Source: Xiphydria camelus
Lineage: Eukaryota; Arthropoda; Insecta; Hymenoptera; Xiphydriidae
Assembly: GCA_963678675.1 (NCBI GenBank)
Contig: OY783199.1
Span: forward strand, 25,851,546-25,915,545
Length of the DNA stretch: 64,000 bases
Direction: 5' to 3'
Shown piece after piece: positions 39,478-51,500 of this stretch. Below the pieces are notes generated by a model. It saw nothing but the letters and a program-made list of their open reading frames with translations, had not been told where the DNA came from and ran no database searches. The position numbers were made by a program, and so were the translations under genes. Position 1 is the stretch's first letter, and every line of letters begins with the position of its first letter.

Positions 39478-39511
<34 letters not shown>

Positions 39512-42500
39512 TGTGTTGCGCCGAGCGGCTGAAAAAAGGCGCGATTTTTCGGGGGTAACCGGGAACGTGTCGGGTGCGAAGTAGCGCGCCATCAAAAGCC
39601 ACGTCCCGGCTTCGACGTCCGGCAGCGACTGATCGCGTTACAAGTATTATGCGTATGCTTCGAGATTCTCTCTGTGTCCGGCCGATCGCGCTCGCGCGGC
39701 GCACCCTTTGCGATGGTAATTTCACTTCCGGGGATACGGAGGGGGTACACACTCGCTTGCGCGCGAAATGTACGAGATACGCACGGCGAGTTTCGCTCGC
39801 GCAGTTTCTTTTTCTCCTCTCGACGCTTCCGACTGGAACATCAATCACTGCACACACGCGGTACTCCTTCTGTCCTCTCGCGACGAAGCTCGCTAATGGA
39901 AGCCGGGGGAAATTCTACCCCCGGGCAGCCTCGCCGAAACGCCATTTGAGTTAATTCCCTCGAATCCCACCCCCATCCCTCATCGAGCTCTTTAGGTACT
40001 CCTGTACTTTCTTCTCGATAAAAAAAACGTCTGGATTCGCAGAAGCGCCGTTTCGCAAAGTACAATATCAGTGTCGTTTCGCGCGTCGCCATGAAACGCG
40101 ATAAATTTGAAGACACTTTCCTCGTCACCTTCGCTCATTCCCGTCAAACTTCCCGTCTCCCTTCGCGCGCGTCCCTCCTTCCCGTTCGTTTCATTCCCGA
40201 CAGTTACGCCTTCGTGCACGATAATACCTCCTCGTGGCACGCGGATGGATAGACGCCACGGACTAACGCTAGCGTGGATACGTCATTCTTCTTCGCGTTC
40301 CGCGGGTATAACGCGCCGAGTGGGCAGAGCCACCTACCGATGCCACGGGGAGAAGCGTGGAAGAAAAGCTACTCTCTCGGGAGATCATTGTAATTTCACG
40401 TTTTCTCCTCGTCGAATTGCTTCGCGTGTTTTCTCCGCGGTCGACTGCGAATGGATGCTCCAGATCTTTTTCATCCACTCTCGTACGTGGCGCGCAGCAG
40501 TTACGTATGCGTCCGCGTGTTTTCAAAACGCGAACCCATTCAGAATCGAAAAACGAGACGCGCGTACGCGGCTCGCAAATACGAAACTGGAAGAGAATAC
40601 CCGCAGACGTTCGCTTTATTCCCATCGCCTCAGAAAATTCGTCCACAGACGTTATTCTCCCTCGCGGATACAAAGTTGCGGAAAATCGACTTCTCCCGCA
40701 TCGGCCGTGTCAAGTTTCGTCGGGCATCCTGATGTAACGCGTACTCGACTCGCGGAAATAAAAGAAACGAGGAGTATGCATTGTACACGCGGGTACAGTT
40801 GCATAGGGGTAGGTGCAGACGTTGTTCCGCGTTGCGAATAAAATAACGGAAAATCGATGGCCGGTGAAACTTTCGCGTACCCATCGAGCATTGAAATGTA
40901 TAACGCGCCCTTGGCACGTGTACAAGTACCGAAGGAAGAAAGATACGTCTACCACACACACACACATCTGCTTTACGAATCAGCGTCGATATTGCGCCGT
41001 CGCGAAAATCGACTTCTCCTCCCATTATCCGAGGAAACTTTCGAGATTGATAACGGGGAATGTGATATCCCCGTTCGCCATTGACCTTTTCGCCCTTATT
41101 TCGGATTCTTCGACGTTTTAAAATCTGCCTCGAAGCATTCGCAATAATTCTTCTCTCGATCGCGCACGGCTCGTTGGAATCGAAAGAAATACGCGGAGCA
41201 TTCTGTACTACAAAACCCAGTTTTACGGATGTCCCGCCGACTTCGCCCGTACGAGACTACATACGTCCTTCGACGTCGACCCAGACGTCTGCTGTTCGGA
41301 GAATCGCGAGAAACTCACCCTGTACACATCCGCACATTTTCCATCCATCACCGAAAGTTATCTTCCCTTCCACCCCATGTTCGTCGACGTCTCGTCGTCG
41401 CGATGCCGTGCGATTTTCTTATCGCGAAAGCGATTCCTCCTCAGCTCGCCCCGTTTCGAGGCAAAGCGAGCCTCGCGACGTTCGCGCTAAAGGCGTCCGC
41501 TTTAGCTGATGACAACGCCCCTCTTTAATCCCACCCGCCTCGGCACGTTGATGCGATGTAAAAAAAGACCGACAGCGGCGGCGCGCGCGTGTTCTCCGAG
41601 AGTCCCTCCAACGCCTCGCGCGGCGATTTTCGCGGAAGGAATGTACCGCACAAGCTCGGATATACTCCTCGCGCCGCGCTTTGCACGTTCGTCGCGTCCC
41701 GCCGATTATTATTGTCCCCATTCGCGACAATCCCCCGAGCGCGGCGCGGCGCGGACGCATCACGTGCCGCGCGTTACACGCGTCTCCATTTGCGTTTACG
41801 CGCGCGCGGAGACGCGACTGGCTCGCGCCTTCGCACCGGGAGAGCTTCGCTTGTATCTCGTTCCTATCGTTTCTACCAATTTCCGGGGTGCCGTATGTTT
41901 CGAATTCCCCCGGCAATGATCGCGGCGATTGCGAAGTCACGTTCGCCTGCGTTCGCCCTATTTCCTACTGTATCTACTTCTGTACCTATCAGCTTTCAAA
42001 AAAATCTTTTTTTCTGGCTGTTGTTGTTGTTGTTGACTAGTTTGATCCTTTTCTATACGTCTAATTACCTATTCACTTGCTCATTTGCTTACTTACTTTC
42101 TTGCTTTCTTGCCTTAATTATTATACTTAATTATTTACTTATTTCTCCATCTCTTTGCGTTTTCTTCATTATTCTTATTGATTATTATTACTATTTCATT
42201 ATTGACATCAATCATCACCATCACCGTCATTATCTTCTTCATCGTCTTCTTCTTTATTATTGTTATTATTCTCACTATTTTATTCTTATTCTCATCTTTA
42301 TATCACTATTGTATCTCTCCTCATTAACTCTTAGAGGGCTTGCCCTAGAGCTTAATAAATGCTTTTTCTTCTTCTTCTTCTTCTTCTTCATCGGCCAAGA
42401 AAAACAAACAACGAGATTTTTCGCGTTCGACGTCGACACCGAGAGCGCAGAGTCGTGTCTACATACAATGTATGCACCGCGCGGATGCAGCTGGCGCGTC

Positions 42501-45500
42501 ATTGCGATCGGGGGTTGTATCGCGCGACGTTGACGATGCCCTGAAAGCGCACTGTTGCGAGGTGGATACGATGATATATGGCGAGTTAAACGAACCGCTA
42601 ATTGGAGCAAGGCCGAAGAAAGGTGAGAGGATGAACCGTGCGTGAGAGAGTGGCCGGGGGCGCTTCCACGGATACGTCGTTTATTTGCGAGGCCGTCGCT
42701 TTTTCGCGCGAATCAATGGTTGCACTTTGCCGTCTCGTAATTAACGTCGTTACCGCGGTAATGCCTCCGTCCGGAGGCGGAAGAGTCGGACGGTAAATAG
42801 ATCGCGGTTTCGCTACCGCTGCAGCAACGCGCGCGCGCGCGAGCGCCCGTCAACCGCGATTCGGGAGATAATGAAATTGAACTAACGCGAGTGTGTGTAT
42901 GTGTGTGTGTGTGTGTGTGCACGCGCGAATGGAGATTATGACGTGATCAATCCACGCAGAGCTAATCCACGTGCACAGCGGGGAGGGATGATGAATTTAC
43001 CACGTGATCTGGCTGTGGTGCATCTCGGTAATCGAAAGCTCCCTTTGTCTCCGATTGATTGTCCGGCTGGAAATAAGCGATTGAAATATTTATACAGAAT
43101 TTCGCGCACACCGATGTGTCGCTTGAAAAATGTCGCGATTCGATCTTTCGAAGGCGAGGTCGTGTGCGAGAATTGGAGCGTATCTCTTTCTCTTCCTCCC
43201 TCTCTTTTTTTCTCTATACATATGTATATGTATTCGTAAAAGCATCCGCGCAGAGACGACTCCGGCGCCTCTTTGACAGTCGGAATTGGCACATAGCCGG
43301 CCCCACCCCTTTTACGAAAATGTAGCCCATCTTACCGCAACGCATATTCCGAGGTATATAATATATCTCGGTCGATGCCGACACTGAAAAACCGTGCCTC
43401 CTCGGAAAGGAGACGGCGGCGCCTGTTATTCGCGGATACGGGAGCCTGGCCCTCTCGTCGCTTCGGTGTTCGTTATAACCATAACTCGAGCGGAAACGCA
43501 CGCAAGGAAATTCTCGCGGCGCGTCGAAAGCCCGCGAACCTTCCGTCCGATTCCTTCCACCCGAGCAACATTTCCGTCGTACATCCTAATTTTCCACGAG
43601 CGCCACCGAACACGACCCCCTCGACGTTCTTTTCTCCGGCGATTCGTCGTCCGTGAAAATCCTGCGAATTTCGTATCGGGACGGACGAGGCGCGCGCTGC
43701 GCAGATATACGAGTGCCTGTGTGTACGCCTCCGTGTGACACAGCCATATGCACCGGTTCGTACACACGTCGCACGCACACCCTACGACACCTCGCGTGAC
43801 ACACGAAGATAGGGAGGGGACGAAAGAGGTCTTGCGAGGGCAACGAAGCGTTCTCAGTTACCCACCAGCCATCCAAGCATCGGCGGGCATTCAGCCATGG
43901 GATGTGCTCAACCGGAAGTCTCCCTCCCTCTACACGTATTCGATATTTCAATATACATCGGCCATAGACGTACATCAAAGTCGACGTATACCACTAAACG
44001 AACTGTACTCTCGCGCGGTACCCATGTATCTACGTACACATAGGCAAATATATTATAAACACGCAGGCAACGGCGCGGGGGACGTGGTTTCCACTTTTTA
44101 GGCGAGAATTGATCGACCAGCGCCGCGCGAACGGACATCCGACGCCGAGACGGCTCGTGCCGGACGAAGTACGCGTTCACCGCGGGCTGTGCGACGATTT
44201 CGATGAAAACAAAAGTACATAATTACACGGCTGTGCAATTAACAGTTGGCGCGCCGTTTCGTCCTTGTCGTGGAACGAATTGAACGAATCATCGCACGCA
44301 CGCATACGTCGAAAGTTCGATTGCGAAACGGGCGAGGAATTTCCATGAAACAATGCGTTACGCTTTACACCGGATGATTCTTTAATGTTGCGATAGGCTT
44401 TAAGAACGGGTTCCTTGGATGAAGATAAGAAAAAAAGTTCTTATGAACGTGGGCCCGGAAACACTGAGTTTCGGAGAAAAACAGGGTGTTCATTTTTATA
44501 CAAATTTTCTATGCTAATAATGTGAAGTATATCTTTGCAGAGAGCTTCCATTTTATTTATTTTTTGTAACAGGGTCTTCCTAGGAGTATTAAATATCATT
44601 TCAGAAGAAGGGATGCGTCATTGCGTCTGAAATTTTTGTTTTGTTTTTGATGAGGCATTTAAAAATGCAATTCCGAAACTCAGCGTTTCCGGACCCGTGT
44701 TCATGGGAACTTTTTTTCTTATTTTCACATCCAAGGAATCCATCCTTGAGGTTTGTCGCAATGTTAAAAAATCACCCGGTATTTCGCGTTAATTCGTCGG
44801 AGAAACGACGCCCGAAATTGTCCGACGGGTTAATCGAGATGCGGGTACTCTGCTATAGCTGTACCAGTCCGAGCTCTCAGCCAATAGCATATGCGCGTAG
44901 GTCACGTGGCTTGTGGCGACCCGTCACGCTACGGCGGCTTGCCGCCAGATGGCGCCGACCTTCGACTCGCGGCTCCCGGTCCACGGCTCTCGGCTCTCGG
45001 TAGTGTTCGACAACGGTACAGGTATATAAGGGCGCAACTGCCCGTCTCTCACGGAGGACAACAGGGCGTTGACAAGTCCATAGCACGATTGTGTTCCTTC
45101 CTCCAACCTTAGACTTTTAAGGTGTTTTAATTTTGGCAGGACTCCCGTGCCGAAATATGCCGGGAAATCTCTGCACTCCCTCAATTCAAGCTTCTCTGAG
45201 TTTGATAGTTAAACGGAGAACAAAGAATGTGACTTTCATAATATTGAAATGAAAGCAGATAATTAGAAATGTTTGCAGTTTTTTTCGGCTATCTTACTAG
45301 GAATGTTAGCTGATTGTTGAATCAGTTGTGTTGAAGGGGTTTTGAGTCCCCTTCTAAGGTCATCTTCTCGATCCCTTTTAATTGCAATTTTTCGATCCCT
45401 TTTAACTTGCCAACGTGTGCAACATTTAATACGTTGCCTATAATTGCCGTAGCATTAATTGCCTTTACTTGTGGGCAATACTTTGTTACTTCATCGACAA

Positions 45501-48500
45501 TAGCCACTTGGCACGGGCCCAACTCGAGCTTGACTGGGCTGTTTCTAATTATTAAATACAATTAAATGATGATTTATGGATGAGATAAGGACAATAGGTG
45601 AAACATTATCGCGGGGAGGGGGAGATTTCTAAAAAAAAACTTACTTCAAAACCTTCAACAATTTAGCGGGTGGAGGTTAATTGTTCCTCCGACAGTGGAG
45701 GATCGTGCCGTCCTGGGACTACACTGCTCAAATCGCGTGGTAATATCTCACTTTCCGGTTGTAATTGCGTCTCTGCAATGCGAATTTCAAGTACCCAAGT
45801 ACACTGAGAAAAAAAAAAGATAAAAAATTATTCTGTTAGAAGGATAATCTGAGTACGAAAGGTAAAGTGGATCGAAAATTATTCTAAGGAAGGTTAAATT
45901 TTATACCCTCTGGAAGGATAAAATTGTTGATCTGTTTTACCTTTCGTACTCAGATTATCCTTCTAACAGAATAAATTTTAATCTTTTTTTTTTCTCAGTG
46001 TATCTATCAAGTAAGTATATATACATTGTGCTCGACTCCGAGTGAATGTACGTACGTACACACACGCACGCGCGTTCGTTCCGTACGTCACTCGCAGCCG
46101 GATGAGCATCCGCTAAATCGCGAGTATCGCGGCACAGAGCGACGAATTTGTCGTCTCCGTACGGCGCGCGCCGCGATGCTCAAAGTTTCGAGCGTCTTCA
46201 AACTCGTTCGAGGGGGCACCGCATGCGGTACCGCCCGACCGAGCTTGGCTACACGCCGAGCTACGAGAATACGTCAACCTCCGTCCCGACTGCACTCCAT
46301 CTCACAACGCATCCCGCCGACTATCGTCGTACCAAGTTCGCCCGGCTTGTTATTTAAACGCTGCCAGGCTGGAAATTGGTACGCTCTTTCGCGGAGATTG
46401 AAGGGAAGGTTTCGCTCAACGGGCTACCGCGGCATTTTCTACGGATCCCCGCAAGGGCTTGTTCGCGGTGAAATTAACCGCGGAAGGCGCTCCGCGGCCT
46501 GTGCATCGTGTGAGCGTTCGCGTTAAAATCTCGAAAACGCAGAAAGGGACTCGTAAACGTGAGAAGCCAGGAGCCGCGAGAATTTCCTAAAATTACCTCG
46601 TTATAAAACCCTGCCGCACCGAGCAATAAGAGGGCATCGCGGTTACGCCGATATCGGATTCCAGAAATTCACGGAACTGCGTTCCATGAAGATTCCGCGT
46701 TAAATGCAATCCTCGAATGCCCGCCTCGTTAAGCGCAGTCTCGTTAGCGAGCAAATTAACCCGATGCCATTTCCCGAAACGACGATCGAGCGCTTCCGGT
46801 TATGCCCACTTTCCGCCTGCCCCGTGAACTCCAGGTTAGGTACGCGACCCACTCAGACTTTCGTCGCGGCGAGAGGTCAACAATCGTGCGCGTATATCGG
46901 GGCGCGCGCACACCCGATGCCGGGGATAAAGCGGAAAGGACCATTTCGCGAAGATGATGTCACGCAACATTTATCACTCGGCCATCACGGCCGAGCAAAT
47001 ATCTCGGCCGTATGGCGCGAGCGATATTTAATATTTTACGGTAACGCCGCGATTCCGGCGACCCTCGTAAAATCATCATAAACCGCTCGCGGCCGAGCAC
47101 CCTTCACGGCTCGCGCATAGAAACGGTCATCGCCGTATCCCCCGCGTCAATTGCACCTGTACACACTCGAGGGCACTGGCGCCCTTCTATAAAAAAAAAG
47201 ATTGCCCTCCCCTCTCGGAATCCCGCCCATTACACGTCCGTCGATCCGCGGATTTTTAACGATTCTCGTATAAAAATATACACCGCGCCTATACCCCTGA
47301 ATCGTGCCCTTCGGTCCGATGAAGAAAGAGCCGCGACGGAAGGGGTCGGTAATGAAAACGGCGAAAATTACATCCGAGTTTCCTCGGCTCGTAACGAAAG
47401 TAATAACGATCGGCGTGGTCGTAATCAATGGCAATAATCGCTCTTTTATCGCGGTCCTCGCTAATAGCATCGGAGTGCTCTGCCGTACGACTATAAGTAT
47501 GTATTATAGAAACGTGTACGCGCCCATCGATTCGCCCGAGTCTACGAGTCCCGAGGGTCGCGGCGATAAGTCCCTCGGATATTTTCTTTCTCGGTTTTTC
47601 CGTCACCGCGAAATCGTTAGCGGAACATCGAGAACTCCGGATGTCGAGTAGGTTAAATCGAATGTATAATTTCGCGCGACTCTTGGGCGACGAAAGTGTT
47701 CTCGAAATTCCGCGACGACTTCTCGAATCGAACCCGATCCCTTCGCGTTTCGGACACCATTAGGTTCCCAAGGAAAATTGTTAAAGTGGAATTATTACCC
47801 TCGTCACTTAGGGGAGAGCGCGTTCATCCGTTGGGTACGTCGTAGTCTCGGTATCGGGAAAGGAAGTTAGAAAAAGAGGGAACGAAAGACCCTCGTTTAA
47901 TTCCTCTCCTCCTCCTCCTCCTCCTCCTCCTGCTCTTCCGTGCTCTTATTCAATTTCTAGGAGAGAGCTTCGAATTATTTCCACCGCCTATGTATATTCC
48001 GACCCGCAAGAGGAGCCAGAAAACGCGACGTTTCCACGCCCTCTTACTTGCACCCGGTTCTGGCTTCAAAGGAAGGTCAATCGTCGATCTGAAAATTGGA
48101 ATAGCACGAGTCGACGTACGATTTGGCCCCTGGTCGGCACTACGAACGCGCCGTCCCGAGGGCCAAATCCGATACGCGCTTACGCCATTCCGATTCTCAC
48201 TGAGACGCCCTTATCTAAATATAACCACGTTCCCCTTTGTACGGTGAAACCGACCCCACGAAAGGTTGACCTCACTCATTGATATTCAGCCGAAATCGCT
48301 TTAGATGCCCCCCGTCGATCGAGACGAAGTACAAATTTCAACTTCGCGCGAGCTTTCCAACACCTTCGGACAACTTTCTCGGTATATCCTCGCGTAACTT
48401 TTGCAGTGCTTAGAGCCATAAAAAATCCAAGTGCCGTTATCCGGAGCTGCACGGACACCCCGGATACGTGAAATCCGATATCGTATTTCAAAATGTAATG

Positions 48501-51500
48501 TTCGGATTCGCAATCGTGGCGATAATTTTATATATCCGAGTATACCTGCAGTCGCGGGTGCTACCTCGCTGCACTCCATGGTCTATTACTGTTATTATCA
48601 TCTAACTCGCAGACAGGAGAGGCGAAAAGCAGGTGAGGGTTGCGCCCGACCGTGGTACCGGTTGGTACCCGGTTTCGCAAAGTATAGAATCCAACATCCA
48701 AAGTCAAACGACGCGCGCGAGGCGCAATCGACCTTCAGCTTGCTATCAGCAAAACGCTCGGCGAACGCTTCGCGTCGCTGCAATTTTGCATGTGCACGTA
48801 TCGGGCTGACTGGAGAACGCGTTACGTGCCGAGCCGTCGTTCGTGCCGATTAAGGCGAAATTAACCCGTTGCCGGTTGAGAAAATTGGGACGGGAAGTCT
48901 GCCTCCGCAAAGAAGCCAATTTCAACGCGTCGATTAAAACGAGGGAGATAATTGATCGCAAAGGAATCGAGACGCTATATGTATATAGAGGTATGTCCTC
49001 GTTGCTTCCTGCCGTTTCAAAGTGATCCGTCGACCGAAAATGTTTTCGCGGCGGATCCTCGCCTTTTGTACAATCCTTTCCACGACTTTCGACGCGAAGC
49101 AAGTGTGTAGATACTTCCGAAAGGAATTTTAATAGAAAGGCGTCCGACGAATCGATCGATTATACTCGTTCAATTTTTGGAATCGGAAACTCTTTATAGA
49201 GAGTCACCGTTCGACTTTTCAACCCCTGTACTCGATGGAGTCTTCGATATAATTTGTCGCATAATCGAATCCAATTTAGATTCACTTTGGTACCATATTT
49301 CTCCACTCTCGTCAATTCTCTCCGGTATAGTAGATGCGATTGCACACCTCGTACTTGCATGCCTCGCGATCCACTCGCCCGAGTACGGATGAGATAACGA
49401 TACAAGATGAGCTACAGAGGCCAGACAACCGACTCCCGATTACGGCGGATCTCCGGGAACGAATTCAATTTCGAAATTTATCGAGGCGGAAAATTGTAAG
49501 GCGCGCGGGGCGGGACGAACCGCGTGGCTCGTCGTGCGTGAGAAGATCCTTAACGGGGTATATCCTTTACTTACAGCTAAAATCAATCACGGGAAAGTTG
49601 CCGAGAATGGCGCGGCCCGATGCTCGCCGGTCCCTCTCGACGAAGCTGTAGATACACAACCGGGCCGTGTCTTATATTTACCTCCCCCATTGTGTACCGT
49701 TATTCGAGCGTACCTGCTCGCACCCCCGCCGTCGGTGGACATTATTGACTGAGGCGAGGACGGATGAAAAATGACCGCGATGAAAAAAAAATTCTCGACG
49801 ATGCTGGAAGTGTTTTTATAACGCACTCGAGAGACTCTTGGTATACCCGCCGCGTGTGTATAGCTATAGATATACGTACACCCCCACGATATAAGATCGC
49901 GGGAGGAGGCACGAGAGGGTTCGACGAGTGACGGATGGTTGGATGTGGGATGCGCGAGCCCTTCTTGAGATATTGGCATCGCCTTTGGGAATCCTCGGAA
50001 TTCCAAAAGCTCTATACATACGGGTTTCTCGTAGCTGTATACGACGTTCGAATCCATCGCGTGCGCGCGCGCGCGCGATTGTTCTCGATTCGTCGCGGGT
50101 TATCTTATCCGCACACGTCGCGATATACCTCAAAGCGAGAATTCGCGGTGATTTCGCTACTCTCACCCCCTTTCTTCGCCGTCTTCGCTTCGAACCGAAT
50201 AGAAAACCACTCGCGAATCGCCCGTTTCCTTTTATCTCTGGCAAAACGTCGAAAACCTGTCCACCGCCTTTATATCCCATCGTCGCCGAAGAGACGGGGA
50301 TGGCAATCCAGTCGCGCGCCGAGGAGAATCCGATTTTCCCGGGAAACGCGCAAGATCCATCCCCGGGCGCGAATCGATACCTGCGTCGCGCGAGTTCCGC
50401 GACGAGAGCACTTTATGCGCTCGGGTCGAGGACTGCATTAACCATTGACCCCTTCGCTCTTCCTTTTCAGCCGGAAAACTGTATAGCCACCTACGAGCCT
50501 CACGCTTACTGCGTCGTCTACTCGACGACGGATCGATCGTCGGTTCGAGTCGCCGATGAGGTCCTTCAAACGCTCTGGCGCAGCGGCCACGTATCCGCGA
50601 GGGCCGTCATCCTCGTCGGGAACAAGGTCGACCTCGTCCGTAGTCGATTAGTCCCAACCGAAGGTAATCCATCTTGCGATGCAATCCGTCTCGCTCCTCT
50701 CGGCGCGAGGGCTCGAATCGGGGGTGAGAGAGTTTGACTTTGCGCGAGCGATTCCATGCGAGATCTCGCCCCCGCCTCGTCCCCCCCTCAATTTCAGCGT
50801 TAACCGATAAAAGAATAACCTGGCTGTTACCTCGGCGCGACTTCCAAGTTCAATTCAAAGCCGAAGAAAATGCCACTCCCCTCGCGCGAACTCCCGCCGA
50901 AGGAGACCGCGCGAGGGCGAATAAAACGCGCGAATTTTCTCGACGGCAAATTTGCTTCGCAACTTTTTCCGCCGCGGGGAGCGAACGAAATCGATTTTTC
51001 GCGCGTTAACGCGAGAATCGCGGGGAACTCGGTTCGCGGTTTTGTCGTCTCCTCGCGCGCTCAGCGCCTCCGTCGCGCCGAATTCGTCTCGTTAGGTATT
51101 CTTTCGGTGCGTTTCGCGCGGGGGTCTTTGGGAGGATCTCGACTGGCAGCCGCGAGAGAGAGAGAGGCTACGGCGGAGGGGCTGAATCGCATTTTCTCCC
51201 AAAATTCCCCCCCGCGACTCGACTTTTTTCCCACAATCGCGAGCAATCGTGTTTATACGACGTTTTCCCTCAATCTCTCAACGCGCGCGCGCGCACTCCG
51301 ATTGCAGAGGGCAAGTCCATGGCGACCTCCTACGACTGCAAGTTCATCGAGACGTCGGTGGGCATCAATCACAACGTGGACGAGCTCCTCGTCGGTCTCC
51401 TCACGCAGATACGCCTCAAGCTCGAGAATCCGGAGCGCACGCGCGACCTCTTCCGGAAGCGATCGCACAAGAATCGCAGCCGGTCGCCCCTGGGTTCCTG

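Larger units (their letters stand above)
22540..50470 (+). other. RGK intron 4 (27.9 kb)
   Basis: The intron is bounded by GTAAGT and TTTTCAG and splits the G domain between switch II and the next strand. It carries most of the repeats in the window: the satellite array, two family B copies, several foldbacks and microsatellites, plus the antisense LRR remnant. Long stretches between these (24.7-26.1, 27.7-29.6, 32.2-42.0, 46.0-50.4 kb) are CpG-rich and show no gene I can support. Its size makes it the most likely place for enhancers or alternative promoters, which is inference. Confidence 0.8.

Noticed and set aside
41589..42533. The longest uninterrupted frame in the window, 314 residues on the + strand.
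   Set aside because: Its length comes from a T-rich triplet-repeat tract (Leu/Ile/Phe/Ser runs) joined to the retroposon-like tail. The composition is low-complexity and not that of a real membrane protein.
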